DNA of 50,354 bases from JAEDES01 sp964470055. Lineage in GTDB: Bacteria > Bacillota_I > Bacilli_A > RF39 > UBA660. Every line of letters starts with the position of its first letter. The stretch's first letter is position 1. The notes beneath the pieces are model-generated. The model did not search any database. It was not told the origin of the DNA and was given only the letters and a program-made list of their open reading frames with translations. The stretch spans positions 1-50,354 of the forward strand of contig CAYXZZ010000003.1 in NCBI GenBank assembly GCA_964470055.1, read 5' to 3'. The translations under genes were made by a program, and so were the position numbers. Of the stretch, positions 1 through 8,064 are shown one piece after another.

Positions 1-70
1 TGGTATCATTTCGTGACATAATCTTTGCGAAAAAAATTTATTCTATTTTACTGAAATTTCTTTATAGTTT

Positions 71-99
71 TTGACATTTAATATTAAATTTGGTAGAAT
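71..99 (+). promoter_or_regulatory. Promoter of the giant Fn3-like surface protein operon
   Basis: TTGACA at 71-76 and TAGAAT at 94-99 are separated by 17 bases, and TGG lies directly before the -10, giving an extended -10. It is a near-consensus housekeeping sigma promoter about 55-80 bases before the first gene. Confidence 0.8.
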
Positions 100-153
100 G
101 TAGGTGTATAATGTATATAAGATAGAGAGAGGAAAACTGTTGATATAGTTCGT

Positions 154-3100
154 GTGATTAATATGTTTATTGAATTACTAATGAAGAAAAACGGAAAATT
201 ATTATTTGGTGTATTTTTACTTGTATTTGTTGTTGCAACAGTGTTAGGAACTGTATTTGTAGTTAATAATATAAATTCTGTTACTGCTACATTTAGTAAA
301 GATGGATATGCTTTGTATATTGGAAATGAAAATAATGCTAAGGCAGAGACATATTCATTTAAGGCTGGTACAGACTACAAGATAAAGAGTTCGGGTAGTA
401 AAATATCATTTGAGTCTGATGGAGATAATGTTAGTGTTGATGATAGTACGATAATTCATTATTCTGATAAATCAATTGGGGTTATGAAGAAAGTTGTAGG
501 TATTGATGCTAGTACAATAAATAATGATATTATTTTCTATTATAATATTTTTAAGGATACTAAGATTGAATATTCTAAAGGTGAATATAAAATTAAGGTA
601 AGTAATGGAGAGTCTGTTACTTTTAAAAACTTATTGTTAAGAGTTGATACAGATAAATTTTTACTTACAGGAGAAAATGTTCGTCTTGTTTTTCCTGATG
701 AAGAAGAGATTATTGATTTTGGTAATTATGTAGAGTTTGAATATACTAGTGGAAATGTTGTTAAGATTTATAATAATGAAAAGTTTTATCAAACTATAGC
801 AAGTGAAGCAGTGCTTTTGGCGGGCGATGTAAAGATTAATTTAAAAGATGCGGAAGTTTATAAAGAGAATAAAAAGTATATTTCACTTACTAATTTAGTG
901 ATTGATAATGATGGAAATATTGATACTTTAAAAGAAGAAACAACTAACTTAGATATTTCTGATGGAGAAATTGATACATCTGGTGGAACTACTGGAGGTA
1001 CAACAGGAGGAACAACTGGTGGAACAACAAGTGGTAGCGCTAGTGGTGGTGTTGCTGGAGATGGTCAAGATGGTGATGAAGAAGTTGTTGTAGATGGAAA
1101 TGAAACTAAGAAAGTTCCTGTATTTAGAATTACAGAGTTGTTACTTACTTCATTGAAGATTGATGCAAAGATTGAAATTATTGATGAAGATGCATTACTT
1201 TCAAGTGATATAGTAGTTAAAATTGTTGAGAATGCAACAAGTAAAACCGTTAGTGAAACAACTGCTGATATGGGAGATACAAGTGTTTTTATATCACATG
1301 CAGATTTAAAACCAGATACAGAATATACTCTTTCAGCAAGAGCCTCTTATAAAGTTGGTGATGTTGAATATACTAAAACGTTTATTTCAAAAATATTTAG
1401 AACAGATGAAATTGGTGTTAGTTTTGAAAAAAGTTATGCTACTCAAGATTCAATTGTTTTAGAAGTTACTAAAGAAGAGTATTCTAAGGCTGCGTCATTA
1501 GTAATGGAAATATATGATAATGAAGGAAATAAATTAAACTATCAGTCAGTTGCGTTTGCAGATGGAGCTGATAAACAAGAAGTTGTATTTAGTGGACTTA
1601 CATCTAATACATCATATTTGATTAAAATGAGTGATGTATTAGTACAAGGCGTTATTGTTGATGATGGTTTTTCACAAAAAGAAAATATTAAGACATTAAA
1701 ACAAAAAATAGAAATTGGAAACTTAACTTATGAGATTGATAAGAAGAATGCTAAATTCAATTTAATGGTTGAATCAGTTAAAGATCCGGATTATGGAATT
1801 AAATCTTATCGATATGAAGTGTATGATGCAAGAAATGATATTTCCACGGCTGAACCAGTCTTAGTTTTATCACAAGATACTTTAGCATCAATGCCTGTTA
1901 ATATTGATGATACTAAGATACATAGAGGAATTTCTTATACTTATGTATTTATAGTTGAGTTTTATGACAATGAAAAGACTATTGAATATTCTAAAGAGTT
2001 AGGTTCAACAATGACTTTAGATGGAGTTGAGTTCCCAACTGTTAGATTTGATGAGTCATCTGCTTATATTACATGGGAACAAATTAATGGAACTATTATA
2101 ATTGATGATCCATCTAATGCGATTGTTAGTAATGTATATCAAGTTGTTTATAAAAATTCAGTTGATGTTCATACTGTTGAAACGCTTGTTGCGGATAGTG
2201 AAACAGGTAATATTCCTATTTCAATAAATAATTTAAGGGCTAATGAAACTTATACATTCCAGATATATGGAACAATTAATTTACAAGATGGTAATGATAC
2301 ATTAGCTCTTGTATATATTGGTAGTGTATTTGTTCAGACAAAATCACCAAATTCGTTAACGGCTAGTTACTCTGATGCTGGTAATTTCATGGATGCTTTT
2401 GGAATTAACTTTAGATTAAGTGATACGAATGGAGTAAATGCTGAATTTGAGGCAAGTACTTTATCTGAAATGACATTTACTTTATATGAGGGAGATTCAG
2501 TTGAGGGAAATAAACAAATTTATAGAAGAGTACTTGATAGTAATGACTTGCCATATGTTAGTACATTAAAGAGTGAGTATTATGATAATACAATGTTTAT
2601 TGACCCAGTGTTCTTTGGTAGTCAAAATGGTGATTATACAGAAAAGGTTTATACTTTAGAAGTATCTAAGACATATGATTATACAGATTTTAAAAATGAA
2701 ATACCTATAGTTAATAATGTGTATACATTTAATACTAATAGTTATATTCCACAGTTGCCAGATGATATTAATGATGCTGTTTCTGTTACAACAATAACTA
2801 ATAGAAATGCTACTTCATTTGGACTTGAATATGATGAAGATTTGATACCAAGTATTACAGTTGGATTTAGTTTATTGCCTAAGTATGTTAATGGGGCAAA
2901 TAACTCTGTATATTTAGTATGGCATGCATGGAAATTGAATTTTGAAACTAATGAATATGAGATGCTTCCAGATTTAGATAAACGAGTTGATTTTAATTCT
3001 GATGGTTCATTAGATCCAGTTATCTTTGAGGTTGGTAATGGTACATCTATTGGTGTTGATGATACGGATATGCTTCGAAGAGGTAACTATTACAGATTCT

Positions 3101-5487
3101 CATTTGAAGTATTCTTAGATATTAATGAAGATGGAGAAGTAGATACTGAGTATCCTAAAAAATATGGTGAAGATATTATTGTAAGAAGTAAAAATTTACT
3201 TGTTACTAAGCAACCTTCAACAGTACAAATGTATCCATCTACTTCAACAGCAGATTCTTATACATGGAAATATAAGATTGTTGATATTGATGCTTCATTA
3301 GATACTAATAATTTATATAGTTTCGTAGATGGTATTAGCACTGCTACTTCTTTTCCAGATGTTGTAATTGGTAGTGATCAATATAATTCAGTAGAGTTTA
3401 CTGGTTTAGTTGATGGTAAGATATTTACGATTAGAAAATTCCAAAAATTGTTAAAGAATGCTAGTGGTACATATGATACTTTAGCACAACAAAGATTTAT
3501 AGGTGCTTCTGAAATAACTGATATTCAGTATTCTGTTGGTACTGATGTTAATAAGTTAGTTATTACAATTGATAATTACTATGATAATTTATCACTTATG
3601 AATTCAATTGCTGCATTAGATGTAGAAATTGTTCCTAAGAATAGTAGTGATCTTACAAAATATGGAAAACTTAACCTTGAAGGATTACAGTTAAACGGTA
3701 ATAAGATAGAGATTGATTTCTTTGATATTCCACAATACTTGGCTGTTGATTTATTAGTTAATGTTACAGCGTACTTTGATTCAGGAGTTATGGGATTTGA
3801 TATGTCTGCTGATTATTATGCGTTACAAAAAGCAGATACGGCTTCAAACTTAACATATTATTCATATGATTCTGAGACTTCGTCATGGTCACAAAGTTCA
3901 ATTATTAGAAGAAGTATGTTTACAAAAGAATTTGATGCTGAAAATGAAAAATTAGTTTTAAGACAAATTGGTACAGATAAAGATATTAACTTGCCAATTA
4001 CAATTGATAAAACTGGTGTTGTGTTCTCAGGAAATAACATAGTTTTAAAACAATTGCAAAAACAAGAATTGACTGCGAATAATAATGAAGTTAGATTTGA
4101 TATTATTATTCCAGGTATTACTTTAAATGATGGTTCTGGTAAAAATAATATTATGTCTTTATTAGATAGTGTTGAAGTAAAGGCTAGTATTGTTACTTTA
4201 GATAATATTGATATTGAAAATGATGAAATATTTATTGATTTATATCAAACAGATTCATCTGGTAATAATAGTGAATATGTAAGAACTTTAACACAAACAT
4301 TAGATTCATTTAGTAAGTCTATTGTAATTAGTGATTTACAACCTGAAACAAGTTATTATATTCAGTTTTATGCTAATGTATATAACAATGGTACTAAAGA
4401 ATATGAGAAAAAATTCTTGTATGATGTTGATCAACAAACACATGGTGTTAGATATAGATTCTTTACATTATCTAGTGTTGGTATTACTAATGTCAGTGGT
4501 AAGATGTCTGCTTCCTCTTATAACAATAAGTATATGGATATTACATATAGGTTGGCTCAATTAAATGGTTATGATCATATTGAATATACTTTATACAAAG
4601 TTGTTGATGGTGAGTATGTTGATATGGGTGTTAAGATACCTAATGCGACAACTTTCACTAGTACAATGCAAGTAAAGGTTTCTGCAATACCTGGTTATAA
4701 TTCAGATATATTCTATGGTGGAACTTATGCTATTAAGATTAGACCAATTGGATATTATGAAAGAGATGGCGAGACAATTGAAATGGAATTAGGTACAGTA
4801 ACTCAAGAATTTACTTTACAATATCCAGAGGAGCCACATATTAGTGTTACTACTAGTAAAGATGCTGAAAATATTTACTTTCGTATAAGTGTTTATGATT
4901 CAGACTTTATTATTAAGAATGGTCAGTATGAAGCAAAATTAATTGATAAAGAATTTAATGTTATTGAAACATTTAAATATCAATCAATATCTACTGTTAA
5001 TAAATTGTTTACATTTAATGGTGATGATTATGGACTAGTTGATAATGAAGAGTATACATTTGTAGTTACTGCTTATGTTGATAGAACAAATTTAGCAACT
5101 AATCTTAGTACAATTACAGAAAGTAAGAGTATTAACTTTGGTGACTTTGTAAGTTTAGGTACAGTTACTACGGCTAAGAATTCTGAAAGTGATACAGATA
5201 TTGATATTATTTTCTCTAATCCATATAAGTTAAATACTGTTGATGCTGTTCAATATACAATTACATCAGCAAGTGGTTTCTATTTATCTAAGCGAACAGA
5301 GTTTGTTACTAGATATGATGCTGATAAGGAACTTTACTATTATACAATTAATACTGGTGGAGCAGCATTTGTTGATAATACACTGTATACAATTACACTT
5401 AATTTCTATTCTGGTACGACAATGGCTACTCAAACAGAGTTAAGTTACTATTACTTGAAGGGGGGAAGTACTGATGAGGAAGCTTAA
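154..5487 (+). CDS. Giant N-terminally anchored extracellular protein with Fn3-like modules
   Basis: 1777 residues. A short basic N-terminus is followed by one hydrophobic segment at about residues 16-37, then an all-beta ectodomain to about 270, a Gly/Thr repeat linker at about 274-312, and a long array of roughly 90-110-residue beta-sandwich modules. Several modules carry the Fn3-type turn 'L-x-P-x-T-x-Y', for example LKPDTEYTL and LQPETSYYI. There is no LPxTG motif and no C-terminal membrane segment, so the N-terminal segment is the only visible anchor, with the array outside the cell. The start is uncertain. GTG 154 gives the longest frame, ATG 163 and ATG 181 are in frame, and the purine-rich AGAGAGAGG at 124-132 is too far from any of them to decide. 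The gene overlaps the next by 14 bases. The specific function is unknown; proximity to the F1-like ATPase operon suggests a common system. Confidence 0.85.
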   Translation: MINMFIELLMKKNGKLLFGVFLLVFVVATVLGTVFVVNNINSVTATFSKDGYALYIGNENNAKAETYSFKAGTDYKIKSSGSKISFESDGDNVSVDDSTIIHYSDKSIGVMKKVVGIDASTINNDIIFYYNIFKDTKIEYSKGEYKIKVSNGESVTFKNLLLRVDTDKFLLTGENVRLVFPDEEEIIDFGNYVEFEYTSGNVVKIYNNEKFYQTIASEAVLLAGDVKINLKDAEVYKENKKYISLTNLVIDNDGNIDTLKEETTNLDISDGEIDTSGGTTGGTTGGTTGGTTSGSASGGVAGDGQDGDEEVVVDGNETKKVPVFRITELLLTSLKIDAKIEIIDEDALLSSDIVVKIVENATSKTVSETTADMGDTSVFISHADLKPDTEYTLSARASYKVGDVEYTKTFISKIFRTDEIGVSFEKSYATQDSIVLEVTKEEYSKAASLVMEIYDNEGNKLNYQSVAFADGADKQEVVFSGLTSNTSYLIKMSDVLVQGVIVDDGFSQKENIKTLKQKIEIGNLTYEIDKKNAKFNLMVESVKDPDYGIKSYRYEVYDARNDISTAEPVLVLSQDTLASMPVNIDDTKIHRGISYTYVFIVEFYDNEKTIEYSKELGSTMTLDGVEFPTVRFDESSAYITWEQINGTIIIDDPSNAIVSNVYQVVYKNSVDVHTVETLVADSETGNIPISINNLRANETYTFQIYGTINLQDGNDTLALVYIGSVFVQTKSPNSLTASYSDAGNFMDAFGINFRLSDTNGVNAEFEASTLSEMTFTLYEGDSVEGNKQIYRRVLDSNDLPYVSTLKSEYYDNTMFIDPVFFGSQNGDYTEKVYTLEVSKTYDYTDFKNEIPIVNNVYTFNTNSYIPQLPDDINDAVSVTTITNRNATSFGLEYDEDLIPSITVGFSLLPKYVNGANNSVYLVWHAWKLNFETNEYEMLPDLDKRVDFNSDGSLDPVIFEVGNGTSIGVDDTDMLRRGNYYRFSFEVFLDINEDGEVDTEYPKKYGEDIIVRSKNLLVTKQPSTVQMYPSTSTADSYTWKYKIVDIDASLDTNNLYSFVDGISTATSFPDVVIGSDQYNSVEFTGLVDGKIFTIRKFQKLLKNASGTYDTLAQQRFIGASEITDIQYSVGTDVNKLVITIDNYYDNLSLMNSIAALDVEIVPKNSSDLTKYGKLNLEGLQLNGNKIEIDFFDIPQYLAVDLLVNVTAYFDSGVMGFDMSADYYALQKADTASNLTYYSYDSETSSWSQSSIIRRSMFTKEFDAENEKLVLRQIGTDKDINLPITIDKTGVVFSGNNIVLKQLQKQELTANNNEVRFDIIIPGITLNDGSGKNNIMSLLDSVEVKASIVTLDNIDIENDEIFIDLYQTDSSGNNSEYVRTLTQTLDSFSKSIVISDLQPETSYYIQFYANVYNNGTKEYEKKFLYDVDQQTHGVRYRFFTLSSVGITNVSGKMSASSYNNKYMDITYRLAQLNGYDHIEYTLYKVVDGEYVDMGVKIPNATTFTSTMQVKVSAIPGYNSDIFYGGTYAIKIRPIGYYERDGETIEMELGTVTQEFTLQYPEEPHISVTTSKDAENIYFRISVYDSDFIIKNGQYEAKLIDKEFNVIETFKYQSISTVNKLFTFNGDDYGLVDNEEYTFVVTAYVDRTNLATNLSTITESKSINFGDFVSLGTVTTAKNSESDTDIDIIFSNPYKLNTVDAVQYTITSASGFYLSKRTEFVTRYDADKELYYYTINTGGAAFVDNTLYTITLNFYSGTTMATQTELSYYYLKGGSTDEEA

Positions 5488-6934
5488 TGGTAAAAATAAG
5501 TTTTATATATTCATATTTTCACTTATTGTACTTGTAATAGTTGGATTATTGATTTTTGCAGTATCAATGACTAAGAAGACTGGAACAACAGTATATAATG
5601 TTTCTAGTAATAGTGCAGTATTTGATTCTGAGACTAACTTGATTGATACGTCGAGTGGTGGAAAAATTACTAAGAGATGGGATAATAGATATTATTATGT
5701 AAGTGAGGAGGATGACTCATATGAAATTGGGTCAACTCCTGTTATATATGAAAAGTCTAAAGACCAAGTTCAAGTATTTGGAAAAAATTATCAAGTTTAT
5801 TCCGATGGAAGTATTGTTGAAAACGATGATATGGTTGCCTTATCAGAGTTTAATAAAACAAGTTTTTATAAGTTATCAGATAGAGTTTATTTGATTATTG
5901 CTCCTGAAATTTATAATGCTGATAAGTCAATATATGCTAATAAATATTTAGTTGTTTATATTGATAAACAGGGAAATGCTTCAGTGTTGAATGATGCTAT
6001 TAATTTAAAAACAATTAATCCGATGAATTTAACATTTGATAAATATACGTTTGATATTGCGAATGAAAAATTAATTGTTGGAGAAACAGTTATTGATTTA
6101 AAACTTATTAATGGAAGTACAAATGAATATGTTGCTACTGATGAAAAAGATAATGTTCAAGTAGACTTAGGAAATTTAGTAGAATCTTATAATAAGTTAG
6201 TTGGTAATTTCCAACAATATGTTAATAATAATAAGTTAAACGTTGGTAGTAATCAACAAGTTGTTACAAATAACAATACGGTAGTTAATGGTTCTACTTC
6301 TGGAGGAAGTGGTACAGGGGCTGCTGTTACTAATACGACTAATATTACTAAGAAGGTTAGTTTAAGAGGAGCAATTGCTTATCCAACTTATATAGATGTT
6401 ACTTATTTAGTAAGTGATATTGAAGATAAATATCAAGCAGTTTATTTACTAGTTACTGGTTATATTAATGGAAATTTAAAAACTGAGAAGATTATTCTTG
6501 ATAAATATGCATCTACTTATAGATTAAGTGATTTATCTCCAAAACATGAGTATTCTATTAGTTTAGGATATGTTGAAGTTATTACTGGTGTTGATGGGGA
6601 AGCAGCATTGTCTGATAATATTGAAGATGTTATTAATGTAAGGACGACAAAGAGTGATGTTAGTCTTACGTTAGAGAAGATTGCTAAAGGTAAGGTATAT
6701 TTTAATGTTAAGATGACGAATAAATATGCTTTGGAAAGTGGAAAAGTTTCACTTTATGCTGATGATGTCTTTGTAAGAAGTGTAAATATTGATGTTACTG
6801 CGGCAATGAGTAGTAGTGGATTTTCATCTAGTATGGCTCTTACTGAAGGAAATATTTTAGAACTAAGAGTTGATAATGCTGTTTATGCAGGTCAAAGTGT
6901 AAATATTGATGTTAAGAAAAAATTTGTTTATTAA
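5474..6934 (+). CDS. Single-pass membrane protein with ectodomain and Fn3-like modules
   Basis: 486 residues, with a strong AAGGGGGGAAG ribosome binding site inside the end of the preceding gene, so the two are translationally coupled. A hydrophobic segment lies at about residues 9-32. The ectodomain to about 215 resembles those of the two giant proteins and of the protein at 12957. A short helical stretch (NLVESYNKLVGNFQQYV) and a Ser/Gly/Asn/Thr linker at about 255-290 follow, then an Fn3-like module with the turn LSPKHEYSI and a final beta-rich domain. It looks like a short relative of its larger neighbours and may be a partner subunit in the same surface assembly. No enzyme motif was seen. 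Confidence 0.85.
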   Translation: MRKLNGKNKFYIFIFSLIVLVIVGLLIFAVSMTKKTGTTVYNVSSNSAVFDSETNLIDTSSGGKITKRWDNRYYYVSEEDDSYEIGSTPVIYEKSKDQVQVFGKNYQVYSDGSIVENDDMVALSEFNKTSFYKLSDRVYLIIAPEIYNADKSIYANKYLVVYIDKQGNASVLNDAINLKTINPMNLTFDKYTFDIANEKLIVGETVIDLKLINGSTNEYVATDEKDNVQVDLGNLVESYNKLVGNFQQYVNNNKLNVGSNQQVVTNNNTVVNGSTSGGSGTGAAVTNTTNITKKVSLRGAIAYPTYIDVTYLVSDIEDKYQAVYLLVTGYINGNLKTEKIILDKYASTYRLSDLSPKHEYSISLGYVEVITGVDGEAALSDNIEDVINVRTTKSDVSLTLEKIAKGKVYFNVKMTNKYALESGKVSLYADDVFVRSVNIDVTAAMSSSGFSSSMALTEGNILELRVDNAVYAGQSVNIDVKKKFVY

Positions 6935-6957
6935 ATACAAATTTTTCTTTTTTTTTA
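6917..6957 (+). terminator. Intrinsic terminator after the first surface-protein operon
   Basis: AAAAATTTGT (6918-6927) pairs perfectly with ACAAATTTTT (6937-6946), followed by a T-rich tract to 6957. The stem includes the stop codon region of the upstream gene. Because the stem is A/T-only, some read-through into the ATPase operon is possible. Confidence 0.75.
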
Positions 6958-6987
6958 GCAATTTGTATATTCCAACTAAAAAATTTG

Positions 6988-6996
6988 TGTTATAAT
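6988..6996 (+). promoter_or_regulatory. Extended -10 promoter of the F1-like ATPase operon
   Basis: TGT plus TATAAT at 6988-6996 forms an extended -10 element 30 bases before the c-like gene. There is no good -35, as is usual for extended -10 promoters. It sits directly after the terminator of the preceding operon. Confidence 0.65.
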
Positions 6997-7026
6997 TAAT
7001 GATAGGATGAAAGGTAGGATGAGTGT

Positions 7027-7272
7027 ATGGATAGTACGATAGCATCAGTTATGAGTGCAATTGGTAATATTATGGGGTTTTCACTTCTAGGTTTTGGAGT
7101 TGGAATTGGGATACTTGGTTCTAAGATTTCGGAGGCGATTGGAAGAAATCCAGAAGTAAAAAACGAAATAGTAAGTTCAATGATGATATTATTGATTATC
7201 TTATCAATATTTATTCTTTTAATGTTTGCTTTTTGTTTCATGTTATTATTCTTTAATCCTTATATATCTTAA
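7027..7272 (+). CDS. F-type c subunit-like proteolipid lacking the ion-binding carboxylate
   Basis: 81 residues forming a two-helix hairpin. Helix 1 carries the glycine-rich GFGVGIGILGSKISEAIG, very close to c-subunit sequences, and the polar loop is GRNPEV, matching the canonical RQPE/RQPD loop. Aligning the loop Arg (residue 40, equal to E. coli Arg41) without gaps puts Ser60 at the position of the essential Asp61/Glu. There is no Asp or Glu anywhere in helix 2 (about 50-76). The ring can presumably form, because the packing glycines are kept, but proton or sodium transport by the known mechanism should be impossible. It is the first gene of the ATPase operon; the next gene starts 2 bases after its stop. 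It could instead serve as a structural rotor or membrane anchor. Family membership is clear, the function is inferred. Confidence 0.85.
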   Translation: MDSTIASVMSAIGNIMGFSLLGFGVGIGILGSKISEAIGRNPEVKNEIVSSMMILLIILSIFILLMFAFCFMLLFFNPYIS

Positions 7273-7274
7273 GT

Positions 7275-8042
7275 ATGAATGAAATAGTACTTGCAATAAT
7301 TGTTGTAGTTGTATTATTGGTTATATTAGTATGTTTATTCTCTTTAACTATTAAGAGAGTAGATATTTTAGTTAAAAAGGTATTTGTAGATAAACTTCAA
7401 GAATATGACTTTTTAATTGAAGATAGAGAAAAAAGGGTAGAAGAATTAAATTCTAATATTGAAACTAAAAAGAATGAAGAGAAAGAGTTAGTCGAGAAAA
7501 TTAAAAACTTAAAAGATAGTCAAGAGGAGTTTAGTTCTAATGACGGTGATGTTGTTATGCCGATAAGTGCTGATTTTGAAGATGGTAACTTATTAGAGGG
7601 GTATAAGAAGATTAAAGATGGATTTGATTTTGACTATGAGAAAGTAATTAAGAAATTTGTAAAAGACGTGTTGGGTGAAGATACTACTGGTGAGTATGAA
7701 GAACTTCAGAAGATTAGAAGTTATTTTTCACATAAGAATGTTTATAAGATTTCGACATATAGTGGACAGGAACAAAAAACTATTATTAATGAACTTTTAA
7801 GTGATGATGAGAAAGATAAGCTTAAAGATTTACTTAGTGTTAGTAGATTTAGTGTAATTAAGTTTGTTAATAAATTGGATGATTTAATTAAATTTAATGA
7901 TCCGATGATTTATGTTTATGTGTCTGATAAAAATATTAATTTTGATAATCTGTATAAAAATATTAAGACTATATATGATGAGAAAATTGTTGAGGGGTTT
8001 AGGATAGAGTATAAAGGTAAAGTTTATGACTACAGTTTATAG
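7275..8042 (+). CDS. b-delta-like fusion stalk subunit of the F1-like ATPase
   Basis: 255 residues. One N-terminal membrane helix (about 3-25) is followed by a charged coiled coil (about 38-78, rich in Glu/Lys), as in F0 b subunits. The C-terminal half ends with EGFRIEYKGKVYDYSL, which matches the 'GGF-x-I...yDySl' ending of delta (OSCP) subunits. The middle is a helical domain with low similarity. The architecture is that of a b-delta fusion, so the protein could tether the alpha/beta head to the membrane as the stator. It begins 2 bases after the c-like gene with no Shine-Dalgarno site of its own, which suggests coupled translation. A separate delta gene is absent, in line with the fusion. 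Confidence 0.75.
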   Translation: MNEIVLAIIVVVVLLVILVCLFSLTIKRVDILVKKVFVDKLQEYDFLIEDREKRVEELNSNIETKKNEEKELVEKIKNLKDSQEEFSSNDGDVVMPISADFEDGNLLEGYKKIKDGFDFDYEKVIKKFVKDVLGEDTTGEYEELQKIRSYFSHKNVYKISTYSGQEQKTIINELLSDDEKDKLKDLLSVSRFSVIKFVNKLDDLIKFNDPMIYVYVSDKNINFDNLYKNIKTIYDEKIVEGFRIEYKGKVYDYSL

Positions 8043-8064
8043 ATAGTAGAGGGAGGATGCTAGT

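Noticed and set aside
976..1060. Short tandem DNA repeats as a CRISPR or phase-variable tract
   Set aside because: The repeats are codon-level Gly/Thr repeats inside an open frame with varied third bases; they encode a protein linker.
6996..7241. Open frame on the minus strand opposite the c-like gene
   Set aside because: It mirrors the low-complexity hydrophobic codons of the c-like gene, has no ribosome binding site and no family pattern.
7027..7272. Ordinary atpE of the cell's ATP synthase
   Set aside because: The essential Asp/Glu in helix 2 is Ser60 and no a subunit is encoded, so a normal F0 is not supported.
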